Source: Desulfuromonadales bacterium (GTDB lineage Bacteria > Desulfobacterota > Desulfuromonadia > Desulfuromonadales > JACZKF01). Taken from it: a stretch of DNA of 38,325 nt. Below the pieces are notes generated by a model. It did not search any database. It was not told the origin of the DNA and saw only the letters and a program-made list of their open reading frames with translations. Each line of letters opens with the position of its first letter. The stretch's first letter is position 1. The stretch is from assembly GCA_029289095.1 (NCBI GenBank), contig JARFUG010000030.1, forward strand, positions 1 through 38,325, read 5' to 3'. The translations under genes and the position numbers were made by a program. Positions 24,672 through 31,864 of the stretch are shown piece by piece.

Positions 24672-26117
24672 ATGAAACGAAGAGACTTCCTCAAGATGAG
24701 CTCCTGCGGCATCGCCGTGGTCGCTCTCGGCTCTGGAATGATGCCCCTATTCGGCCGGGCCGGTCATGCCCTGGATCATTCGGAACGGCTGCTCGATCTT
24801 AAGCTGACCGAGGTCGATGCCCAGATGGTCGACCGGACCTTGGTCTACATGTGGGCCTTCAGCGCACCGGAGTTGGGGCCGAGAATTCCGGCGCCGGTTC
24901 TGATCGTGCAGGAAGGGGAGACGGTGCGCCTCAATGTCACCAACGAGATCGAGAGGGGGGGAGATCACGGCTTTGCGGTCCCCGGCGTCTTCGACAGTGG
25001 ACCCATCCCCTTCGGCGAGAGCGTCGAGGTGGAATTCGCAGCGCCAAAGGCCGGAACCTACTTCTATCTCGATCCCTTCAATGCGCCGGTCAATCGCGTC
25101 ATGGGTCTGCACGGCGTGCTGGTCGTCATGCCCGACACCGTCGGGAACAATACCCCCTACAGTGATTCAACCCCCAACGTGCAGCGGCTTTTCGATGAGC
25201 TCGGAACAAAAGGGTGGTCGCCCGGACTCGGTTCAGACCATTTCCCCGGTCACCCCTGGGACCCGGCCCGCACCTGGGTGTGGCTCTTCAATACCGTCGA
25301 TCCCGACAAGAACGATCTTCTCGATCCGGAAAGGGTCGGATCGGTCGATTTTCTCTCCGCAGCGGAATTTGAGGACGGCTATCTGCCGCGCTATTTCACT
25401 CTCAACGGAAAGAGTGGTTTTTTCGCCGCGGGCCATTCCGACGAGGGACATGAGCACGTTCTGGGGGGAAAACTCGATATTCAGGCCGAACTCTCCCCCT
25501 TCGGCAACGTCGGCCAGCCGGCCCTGATCCGTTCGCTGAATGCCGGGCTCGCCACCCACTCTCCGCATCCCCACGGGAATCATTTCTATCTCCTGGCCGA
25601 AAACGGCACGGTGCGCGACAACGTGTGGTGGATCGACACCTGGAGCATCGCGCCCCTCGATCGCAAGGATCTGTTGCTCCCCTTCATCGTCCCCCCGGAG
25701 ATCGGGGCCTGGCCACCCGTCGATGAGCTTTTCCCCCTTGTCTACCCCATGCATTGTCATGTGGAGATGTCTCAGACGGCCGCAGGCGGAAACTACCCGC
25801 AAGGGGCTGTGACCCACTGGCAGATCGATGGCGACATAGACGAGCACGATGCCGTCATCCTGATCGATGTCGCAGAGATCAGAGTGCGATCCGGAAGGAT
25901 TCGGCTGGAGGGCCGCTGCTCGGCCCCAGGTGTCGTCCTGGGGCTTCACCCCGGCGACGGAACCGCGCCCGCGGTGGCGGAGATCCCCGTGGACGGCGAC
26001 GGGCGCTGGCGCTACCAGGGCAGAGCCCTCTCTTTTCTGGGGAGTCGGCGCGCAACGCTGATGGTGCACGGTCACGGACACGGCGCGATGCACACCGTGC
26101 GTCTTCATGTGCGATGA
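24672..26117 (+). CDS. Tat-exported multicopper oxidase-like subunit carrying the C-terminal copper motifs
   Basis: The 481-residue protein starts MKRRDFLKMSSCG, a Tat signal (RRDFLK). Cupredoxin-like segments follow. The first-domain sites expected to be HxHG and HxH are degenerate: only D98-H99-G remains, and YFYLDP stands where YWYHxH would be. Near the C-terminus are HSPHPHGNHF (His296, 299, 301, 304) and YPMHCHVEMS (His361, Cys362, His363), which resemble multicopper-oxidase motifs 3 and 4. The fourth motif lacks the expected type-1 His (Ser at that place). A beta-rich extension covers about 390-481. The next gene, 49 bases on, contains the motifs missing here, so the two probably form one oxidase. 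Alone, this chain should not be a complete oxidase. Confidence 0.82.
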   Translation: MKRRDFLKMSSCGIAVVALGSGMMPLFGRAGHALDHSERLLDLKLTEVDAQMVDRTLVYMWAFSAPELGPRIPAPVLIVQEGETVRLNVTNEIERGGDHGFAVPGVFDSGPIPFGESVEVEFAAPKAGTYFYLDPFNAPVNRVMGLHGVLVVMPDTVGNNTPYSDSTPNVQRLFDELGTKGWSPGLGSDHFPGHPWDPARTWVWLFNTVDPDKNDLLDPERVGSVDFLSAAEFEDGYLPRYFTLNGKSGFFAAGHSDEGHEHVLGGKLDIQAELSPFGNVGQPALIRSLNAGLATHSPHPHGNHFYLLAENGTVRDNVWWIDTWSIAPLDRKDLLLPFIVPPEIGAWPPVDELFPLVYPMHCHVEMSQTAAGGNYPQGAVTHWQIDGDIDEHDAVILIDVAEIRVRSGRIRLEGRCSAPGVVLGLHPGDGTAPAVAEIPVDGDGRWRYQGRALSFLGSRRATLMVHGHGHGAMHTVRLHVR

Positions 26118-26166
26118 GGGGCGCCGCTGAAAAGGAACACAGAGATATCACAATGGAGGATATGCC

Positions 26167-27453
26167 ATGCCCAGAGAAATCATTCACCGCGACGTCGGCC
26201 TGCCCGCCGGAGACGATGTCGAGAACACTGATTCCTTCCGCCAGTTCGGCTGCGATATGCCCGAGAGCATCGATTTCGTCGATGATGACGAGGATGTGCG
26301 CGGACTCTTTCGCCCCGGGTTCAAGTTTCGCCATGATCTCGACGGAGAAGACGATCTTGAAGGGTACGGCTGGGGGGATCCTACTGTCCTTCGCACCCCC
26401 GACGTTAAACCTCGCGATCGTCTCTTCCTTCGCGAGATGGACCACCGCGATATCTTCATCCCGATAAACGACGATTCGGGACGCCGAGAGGAGATCGAGA
26501 TCTGGGGCTTCACCGACTATTTCGGCAGCGACGAGCTCGAATTTCCCAATCCGACGATGCGGGCGGTGCAGGGGGAACTCATCCACAGCTATCACCGTCC
26601 GAGCCATGGTCCCCACACCATCCATCACCACGGTATCGGCGCATCTCCCATCAACGACGGCGTCGGGCACATCACTTTCGAACTTGAAGGGGACGGCTAC
26701 ATCTACCAGTTCCGTGCCAAGGACCCCGGCACCTATATCTATCACTGCCACCGCAACACCGTTCTTCACTTCGAACTCGGCATGTACGGCCTGCTCATCA
26801 TCGATCCTCCTGCGCCTCCGGGAAGCAACCTGACCGCCCCCTATGCAGACGGGGGGCCGGGATACGTGATGCGCCGAAGCGACCCTGTCCGGTACGATGT
26901 GGAAGGCCTCTGGGTCCTCGACGATTTCGATCTGCGCTGGCACGACGACCGTGCGGACGACGGCGTGCTCAACCACGGACACGGCGCCGGGATCGAATGC
27001 CCCTTCGAACCGTGGCATCCGGACCCGGAGGAGAACCCTCACCTGCACCGCTTCGAACCGAACCGTTTTCTTATCACCGGGGTGATCGCCGATCAGAGAG
27101 ATCCTCTCATCACCCATCCGAAGGTGGCGGTTGATGCCCGAGTGGGCGACACTGTCCTGCTGCGGGTCGTCAACGCCAGCTACACCCGGACGAAAATCAC
27201 TCTGCCGTCGGCACTCAACGCCGAGGTCATCTCCATGGACGGGAAGGTTCTGGGGGGAGAGGGACATACGAGCTACGCCTATCCCTTTTCACTGTCGGAA
27301 ATGGGAGACAGCTTCGAGCTGACCACTGCTCAGCGCTGGGATCTGCTCCTGCACGACGCGCCGGCGGGGACATGGGAGGTTGAAGTGGAATACCGCCATT
27401 GGATCAGCGGCAAGGTGCTTGGCGTCGCACGCACGCTGGTGACGGTGACATGA
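26167..27453 (+). CDS. Multicopper oxidase-like subunit with N-terminal HHHG/HCH copper motifs and no signal peptide
   Basis: The 428-residue protein starts at ATG 26167 after GGAGG. Residues 1-130 are acidic and not signal-like (MPREIIHRDVGLPAGDD). A cupredoxin domain holds HTIHHHG (His150 and 153-155) and YIYHCH-x5-H-x4-M (His193, Cys194, His195, His201, Met206), that is, motifs 1 and 2 plus a full type-1 copper set. A second cupredoxin-like domain (about 300-428) has no visible copper ligands. These motifs complement those of the preceding Tat-exported protein. Co-export by the Tat partner (hitchhiking) is inferred from the missing signal. A strong terminator-like hairpin follows. Confidence 0.82.
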   Translation: MPREIIHRDVGLPAGDDVENTDSFRQFGCDMPESIDFVDDDEDVRGLFRPGFKFRHDLDGEDDLEGYGWGDPTVLRTPDVKPRDRLFLREMDHRDIFIPINDDSGRREEIEIWGFTDYFGSDELEFPNPTMRAVQGELIHSYHRPSHGPHTIHHHGIGASPINDGVGHITFELEGDGYIYQFRAKDPGTYIYHCHRNTVLHFELGMYGLLIIDPPAPPGSNLTAPYADGGPGYVMRRSDPVRYDVEGLWVLDDFDLRWHDDRADDGVLNHGHGAGIECPFEPWHPDPEENPHLHRFEPNRFLITGVIADQRDPLITHPKVAVDARVGDTVLLRVVNASYTRTKITLPSALNAEVISMDGKVLGGEGHTSYAYPFSLSEMGDSFELTTAQRWDLLLHDAPAGTWEVEVEYRHWISGKVLGVARTLVTVT

Positions 27454-27483
27454 CAGAGGGGGAGTCGGATAATCACGGCAAAA

Positions 27484-27514
27484 CGACGGCCGGCGAATTC
27501 ACCGCCGGCCGTCG
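27484..27514 (+). terminator. Hairpin after the multicopper oxidase genes
   Basis: CGACGGCCGGCG (27484-27495) and CGCCGGCCGTCG (27503-27514) form a perfect 12-bp stem with a 7-base loop, followed by CGTTTGG. It sits between the + oxidase genes and the convergent DUF2325 gene and may stop both. The T-run is weak. Confidence 0.6.
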
Positions 27515-27564
27515 CGTTTGGAAGGGTTGATCAGCATGCTTCCCGTACGAGGCTCTGAGCCTCA

Positions 27565-27867
27565 TCATCGTTCCTGACGAGCCTTTATCGGACAGAGTTC
27601 GTCCAGACACTCCCGCAGAGTGCAGACGCCGCAGGAATGGAGCTGATGGACGGGTATGTCGAGCTTTCGCGCCGCCGCCATGATTTCCCGCCGGGCGCGG
27701 TGCGACACCTTGCCGGTGAAGAGGATCACCGCATCGGCGCTGCCGAGGCGGGCGGCCATCCCTTTTTCCGCCTGGCTGAAGATGCGCAGGTCGATGCCGT
27801 GAGCTTTGGCCTCGGCTTCATAGTGTTTGCCGAGCCTGTCCATTCCGCCTACCATGACCATTGTCAT
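27565..27867 (-). CDS. DUF2325 family protein
   Basis: The 100-residue protein begins [20 protein letters not shown], the characteristic DUF2325 start (a short Rossmann-like strand then GGxxRL). [20 protein letters not shown] and a C-terminal CGVCTLREC follow. AAAGGAG stands 7 bases before ATG 27867. The start overlaps the stop of the DUF3793 gene by four bases, so the pair is co-translated. The family's biochemical role is unknown. The four Cys residues near the C-terminus ([10 protein letters not shown] and ELC) could bind metal; that is inference. Confidence 0.9.
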   Translation of the reverse strand: MTMVMVGGMDRLGKHYEAEAKAHGIDLRIFSQAEKGMAARLGSADAVILFTGKVSHRARREIMAAARKLDIPVHQLHSCGVCTLRECLDELCPIKARQER

Positions 27868-28550
27868 ACCTCAACTCCTTTCATCCGGCCGATGCCGGAA
27901 TGTCGAATGCAGTTGATGGGATTTCTCCCCCTGGCGAGTCTTCGCACCATTTTCCCCCGGCAGGCCCGATGACGTTGCGCAAGTTCGAGACTGCGGCGAG
28001 GATCGCCGTAGATCTTCCAGGGACCCTGACAGGTGAAGGGGAGGGGAGACCAGCCGAGAAACCCGGCGACGTCCTTGAGGGGATAACCGAGGAAAAGACC
28101 GATTTCATGAGGGAATCCGGTTTGCTTCACCCGAGTCTTCAGCTCTTCCAGTGCCATCTTCCAGTCACTGTACTGCGGATATCCGGCCTTGGCGAGAAAA
28201 CGTCTTGCGCGCGGCGATTCGAGCAACTCACCCAGGTGCATCGGATCGTAAATAAGAACCAGAAGCGACTCACCCCTGTCGTGCAGAACCTCGGCGCAGA
28301 AATCCGCTTCGGCGAGTATCTCCGCCCCGAAATCCTTCCAGAGTCTGTAGATGTTGGAACCGCAGGCATTGCTGCGGTTTGTGATGTTGACGAGATTGGC
28401 CGGCTTGACCCCTGCCAGAACTTCTGCCCCTTCGAATGCGAGGAACGAAGCAAGACAGTCTCTGCCGGCAGGAAAACGATGGGCCACATGGCGCCAGGCC
28501 GCGGGGGATGCATCAGGTCGAAAACGTGATAGAGCAGACGCCGGCGGCAT
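27864..28550 (-). CDS. DUF3793 family protein
   Basis: The 228-residue protein starts [23 protein letters not shown] 28550 follows AGGAGAATTCA; longer in-frame upstream sequence runs through the promoter and is rejected. Family-typical segments are [40 protein letters not shown] and [23 protein letters not shown]3793 genes often stand near iron- or flavodoxin-related genes in anaerobes. A Fur-like palindrome in the promoter (28576-28590) supports an iron link here. The function is otherwise unknown. It is the first gene of a two-gene operon with DUF2325. Confidence 0.88.
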   Translation of the reverse strand: MPPASALSRFRPDASPAAWRHVAHRFPAGRDCLASFLAFEGAEVLAGVKPANLVNITNRSNACGSNIYRLWKDFGAEILAEADFCAEVLHDRGESLLVLIYDPMHLGELLESPRARRFLAKAGYPQYSDWKMALEELKTRVKQTGFPHEIGLFLGYPLKDVAGFLGWSPLPFTCQGPWKIYGDPRRSLELAQRHRACRGKMVRRLARGRNPINCIRHSGIGRMKGVEV

Positions 28551-28575
28551 TGAATTCTCCTGGAAAAACAGAAAT

Positions 28576-28619
28576 TGAAATTTGATTTCATTTGTATAGC
28601 AAGCCGAGCGCCTTGTCAA
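28576..28619 (-). promoter_or_regulatory. Promoter with Fur-like palindrome for DUF3793-DUF2325
   Basis: On the minus strand -35 TTGACA (28614-28619) and -10 TATACA (28593-28598) are 15 bases apart; a 17-base alternative is TACAAA. Immediately downstream is the palindrome TGAAATCAAATTTCA (28576-28590), which matches a 7-1-7 Fur box at about 10 of 14 positions and would overlap the transcription start. Iron-dependent repression is inferred. Confidence 0.5.
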
Positions 28620-28682
28620 GAGAGAAACTTTTAAGGCCTCTTGGCGGAATCTGTAGGGAGCGTTTGGGCTGTATCATTCATC

Positions 28683-30116
28683 TCACGTATTCAATGCCTG
28701 ATCTTCCGTTCGCCCTTCCGTGTGGCGATAGGGGAGGGCGAGGCAGAACTTGCTCCCTTTTCCCACCGTACTCACCGCCCATATCCGCCCCCCCTGCAAT
28801 TCGGCCAGTTTGCGTGAGATATAGAGTCCGAGTCCGAGCCCCTCCCGGTCTCTCTCTTTGTCGCCGCGGTAGAAGCGGGTAAACAGACGGGGCAGATCTT
28901 CAGGGTTGATCCCCGGCCCCTGATCGCATACCTGAATCACCGCTTCCCGATCCGCGGTCATGACGCTCAGGCGGATTGCGGCCCCTTCGGGAGAATATTT
29001 GAGTGAATTGGTCAAAAGGTTCAGAACGATGCGCTCCAGAAGAGCGGGGTCGGCAAGGACGGTCGGGATAATCTGCGGCACTTCGATGCGGATGCGCTCG
29101 GCGTGCAGGACGACGGCAAAGCGCCTCAGCAGATCGTGGAGATATGCGCTGAGTTCGATCGGCTGCAGTTCGACCCTGATCTGACCGCTCTCGAGCCGCG
29201 CCGTTTCTGTAAGGCTTCGGATCATGTGCTGCATCCGTTCGGCCCCTGTTTCGATAGCGGAGACGCTGAGGCGCATCTCGTCTGCCACGCACCCGTGACG
29301 GAGCCTCTCCTGCATCAACTGCGCATGTCCGAGAATGACCGTCAGAGGGGTGCGAAGATCGTGAGAGACGGTGTGGTTGTATTCCTCTTTCTCCCGCTGT
29401 AGACGGTGGAGTTCACTGATGTCCTGCCCGACCGCAACCGCACCGATGATCTTTCCATCTACATTGTGCAGAGGGACGGCCGAGAGAATGATCATTGCGC
29501 GGGTCCCATCGTGGCGGCCGATCTCGTAGCGTTCGCCGAGAACCGTCTCTCCTTTTTCGATCGCCCGCTTCATTGGCCACCCTTCGGGCTGCACCGGCGA
29601 GCCGTCATCGAGGCGCCAACCGCTCTGGATGCCGTATTCCGGCAGGGCGGAGGCTTGCTGAGCGAAGATCTTTTCGACCATCCTGTTGGCCTCCACGATT
29701 TTTCCAGAGGGGTCGCTGATCCAGACGGCTACGGGAAGCGTTTCGAGAACGGTTCGCAGGTGGCGATGCTCGACTTCTTCGCGATCCCGGGCGAGTTCGA
29801 CCTCTTTCAGCAGGTCTTCGCGAGCCTTTTCCGTTCTTCTGTAGGTGAGAAAGATCGGGCGAATCAGAAGAACCCCGGCGAAAGCAAGGACGGAGCTCGC
29901 CAGGCTGAACGTTTCTTCCACGAGGTAGAGGCGATACTCGTAGAACAGAACCAGTAAGGTTTGAATGCCGAGTCGAGCGAAACGTACCGTGAAGGCGAGA
30001 GCGAGGAGAATCCAGGCGAGCTTTCGCCCGGAGACGGCGATGAGCATCAGGGCAAGAACGGCCGCCGCGGCCTGAAAAGCCATGGAGAGCAGATGCAGGG
30101 CCAGGGCATACGACAT
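28683..30116 (-). CDS. Membrane-bound PAS sensor histidine kinase
   Basis: The 477-residue protein has three to four N-terminal helices (about residues 4-95), a short coiled coil, a PAS domain (about 115-240: VLETLPVAVWISDPSGKIVE through VAVGQDISELHRLQ), a HisKA domain with phospho-His in YNHTVSHDLRTPLTVILGHA, and an HATPase_c domain with N-box (NLLTNSLKYSP), DQGPGI and GLGLGLYISRKLAE. ATG 30116 is chosen for AGAGG 6 bases upstream; ATG 30134 is possible. No response regulator with a receiver domain is nearby. The divergent sigma-54 activator has none, so the partner is unknown. A weak promoter (TTGCCC, 16 bases, TAGAGT) is seen between 30150 and 30180. Confidence 0.92.
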   Translation of the reverse strand: MSYALALHLLSMAFQAAAAVLALMLIAVSGRKLAWILLALAFTVRFARLGIQTLLVLFYEYRLYLVEETFSLASSVLAFAGVLLIRPIFLTYRRTEKAREDLLKEVELARDREEVEHRHLRTVLETLPVAVWISDPSGKIVEANRMVEKIFAQQASALPEYGIQSGWRLDDGSPVQPEGWPMKRAIEKGETVLGERYEIGRHDGTRAMIILSAVPLHNVDGKIIGAVAVGQDISELHRLQREKEEYNHTVSHDLRTPLTVILGHAQLMQERLRHGCVADEMRLSVSAIETGAERMQHMIRSLTETARLESGQIRVELQPIELSAYLHDLLRRFAVVLHAERIRIEVPQIIPTVLADPALLERIVLNLLTNSLKYSPEGAAIRLSVMTADREAVIQVCDQGPGINPEDLPRLFTRFYRGDKERDREGLGLGLYISRKLAELQGGRIWAVSTVGKGSKFCLALPYRHTEGRTEDQALNT

Positions 30117-30200
30117 TGGAGCCTCTCGCGGCATGGGTTCGGGAAAACTCTATCCCTCAAATTCCTTCGGGCAAGGGGAAGGGTTGCATCCATTTTTGGC

Positions 30201-30216
30201 TGGTAGAGATCTTGCA
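30201..30216 (+). promoter_or_regulatory. Candidate sigma-54 promoter of the activator gene
   Basis: TGGTAGAGATCTTGCA has GG (30202-30203) and GC (30214-30215) exactly 10 bases apart, as required for -24/-12 promoters, and a perfect TTGCA. The -24 element TGGTAGA departs from TGGCACG. It lies 38 bases before the start codon of the sigma-54 activator, so autoregulation is likely. Confidence 0.5.
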
Positions 30217-30218
30217 AT

Positions 30219-30234
30219 GTTACCGAAGCGAAAC
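30219..30234. promoter_or_regulatory. 16-bp site, first copy, candidate activator or operator site
   Basis: GTTACCGAAGCGAAAC matches GTTACCTGAGCGTAAC at 31608-31623 in 13 of 16 positions. The better copy is a partial palindrome (GTTAC...GTAAC). The two copies flank the sigma-54 activator gene. This copy lies directly downstream of its -12 element. Confidence 0.4.
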
Positions 30235-30254
30235 GCTGTCACGGAGAGATTTTC

Positions 30255-31616
30255 ATGCAGAAACAGATCTCAATCTATCAGTCCATCGTCAACGATATGG
30301 TCGAAGGCGTCATCTTCCTCGATGAAAACGACATCATCCGTATCTGCAACCCGGCCGCCGAAAAGATCCGAAATGTCAGCGCCGAGCGGATCGTCGGACG
30401 GCCGATATTCGAAATTCATCCCCCCCCCACACATCCCCGCATTCGCGATCTTCTGGCGAATCTGAAGTCGGGGGTGATCAGTTCGAGCAATCGAATCATT
30501 CATTCCCGAGGTCGTTATTTCGAGAACTCCTATTCGGCAATCCGCGATTTGGCGGAGAATTATCTCGGCACTTTGCTGATCAGTCGCGACATCACGGAGC
30601 GCAAACGTCTGTCGGAGGAAAATCTGCAGTTGAAGAACCCCTCTTCCCAGGCCCCCCGGATGATTGCCGGAAGCGCGGCCATGAAGAGGGTTGTGGAGAT
30701 GATCGATGCGGTGGCGGGACTCGACTCCACGGTCCTGGTGACTGGAGAAAACGGCACCGGCAAGGAACTCGTGGTGGAGAGAATCCATCGCCAGAGCGCC
30801 CGCAGAGAGGGGCCTCTGGTGAGGGTCAACTGCGCCGCACTCCCTGAAACGCTCATTGAATCTGAACTATTCGGATATGTGCGGGGCGCCTTCACCGGTG
30901 CGGTCGAAGATCGCAAGGGAAAGTTTGAGCTCGCCCATGGGGGCACCCTTTTTCTGGACGAAATAGGGGAAATACCCATCGCTAGCCAGGCCAAGCTCCT
31001 GCGGGCCATTCAGGAGAAGAGAGTGCAGCCAGTCGGGGGCCGCAGGGAGATCGAAGTCGATGTCCGCATCGTTGCTGCGACCAACCGCGACCTCTCCGAC
31101 GCCGTTGAACATGGGGTCTTTCGCGAGGACCTCTTCTACCGTTTCAATGTCATCAGCATCAATGTCCCGCCCCTTCGCGAACGCCGCGAGGACATCCTGC
31201 CGCTTGCGGAGTTCTTTCTTGAGCAGTTCTGCCATTCCATGGGCCGGGATAAACGTTGTCTCTCTCCGGCGGTGCGCGCCCTTCTTCTCTCTTATCCGTT
31301 TCCGGGCAATGTCCGTCAACTCAAACATGCCATGGAGCGGGCGGTCGCACTCGGGAAAGAAGAGCTGATCCTTCTGGACGATCTGCCTGCGGATCTCACC
31401 GGTCGTAGAATTCAGGCCGCATCTCCTTTGCCCGTCTTCGATCCGGACCAGCCCCTGCGCGATGCCCTCGCCCAGTTTGAGCGTGATTATATCGTCTGCG
31501 CGCTTTCTCACTTCGAGCATCGAAAGCTAGAGGCGGCTCGCGCTCTGGGAATTTCCCGCAAGAGTTTATGGGAGAAAATCAATCGTCACGCCCTCCAGCC
31601 TGCCGACGTTACCTGA
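30255..31616 (+). CDS. Sigma-54-dependent activator: PAS, AAA+ and Fis-type HTH
   Basis: The 453-residue protein has a PAS domain (about residues 5-115: VNDMVEGVIFLDENDIIRIC through LLISRDITERKRL). The AAA+ sigma-54 interaction domain (about 135-365) has Walker A GENGTGKE, the sigma-54 contact loop GAFTGA and Walker B GGTLFLDEIGE. A C-terminal Fis-type HTH follows (ARALGISRKSLWEKI). There is no receiver domain, so it is controlled by its PAS domain and not by phosphorylation. It has its own -24/-12 promoter. Another such promoter stands before the octaheme reductase about 140 bases downstream, which makes control of nitrite/nitrate reduction its likely task. The signal (a ligand, redox state or nitrite/NO) is unknown. 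Confidence 0.93.
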   Translation: MQKQISIYQSIVNDMVEGVIFLDENDIIRICNPAAEKIRNVSAERIVGRPIFEIHPPPTHPRIRDLLANLKSGVISSSNRIIHSRGRYFENSYSAIRDLAENYLGTLLISRDITERKRLSEENLQLKNPSSQAPRMIAGSAAMKRVVEMIDAVAGLDSTVLVTGENGTGKELVVERIHRQSARREGPLVRVNCAALPETLIESELFGYVRGAFTGAVEDRKGKFELAHGGTLFLDEIGEIPIASQAKLLRAIQEKRVQPVGGRREIEVDVRIVAATNRDLSDAVEHGVFREDLFYRFNVISINVPPLRERREDILPLAEFFLEQFCHSMGRDKRCLSPAVRALLLSYPFPGNVRQLKHAMERAVALGKEELILLDDLPADLTGRRIQAASPLPVFDPDQPLRDALAQFERDYIVCALSHFEHRKLEAARALGISRKSLWEKINRHALQPADVT

Positions 31617-31623
31617 GCGTAAC
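31608..31623. promoter_or_regulatory. 16-bp site, second copy, candidate upstream activator site
   Basis: GTTACCTGAGCGTAAC carries symmetric GTTAC and GTAAC halves and overlaps the stop codon of the activator gene. It is about 145 bases upstream of the -24 element at 31753, a usual distance for sigma-54 enhancers, and resembles the copy at 30219-30234. Confidence 0.4.
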
Positions 31624-31632
31624 ATGTCTCTC

Positions 31633-31662
31633 CGCAGTGGTCACCCAACGGTGACCACTGCG
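31633..31662. promoter_or_regulatory. 13-bp perfect inverted repeat upstream of the octaheme reductase
   Basis: CGCAGTGGTCACC (31633-31645), loop CAAC, GGTGACCACTGCG (31650-31662) form a perfect inverted repeat. It can act as the transcript end hairpin of the activator gene (no T-run follows) or as a binding site about 105 bases upstream of the -24/-12 promoter. The sequence alone does not decide between these. Confidence 0.55.
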
Positions 31663-31752
31663 ACGCGCTTCTCTTTGTTTCTCTCCAGCAGTTCCCTCGC
31701 ATCGCCTCAAAAAACTCTGTTAAATCAATAGCCTTCCACTATTAATCTTGTC

Positions 31753-31768
31753 TGGCACGTTTTCTGAA
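31753..31768 (+). promoter_or_regulatory. Candidate sigma-54 promoter of the nitrite reductase gene
   Basis: TGGCACGTTTTCTGAA has a perfect -24 element (TGGCACG) and a -12 element with TG in place but A for the final C (GA at the GC position). The expected start near 31778 leaves a leader of about 85 bases with a GCGAGA/TCTCGC hairpin (31788-31814). The ribosome site AGGAGG follows. Confidence 0.5.
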
Positions 31769-31864
31769 GAAGGGCTCCCGCAGGTCCGCGAGATCGCGGC
31801 GCGCGTGGTCTCGCAGGGGACGAAACAGGGGAGTTTCCCCATATCAGAAGGAGGCTAGTAAAAG

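Noticed and set aside
30255-31616. Response regulator of the neighbouring histidine kinase
   Set aside because: The N-terminus is a PAS domain; no receiver domain with a phospho-accepting Asp is present.
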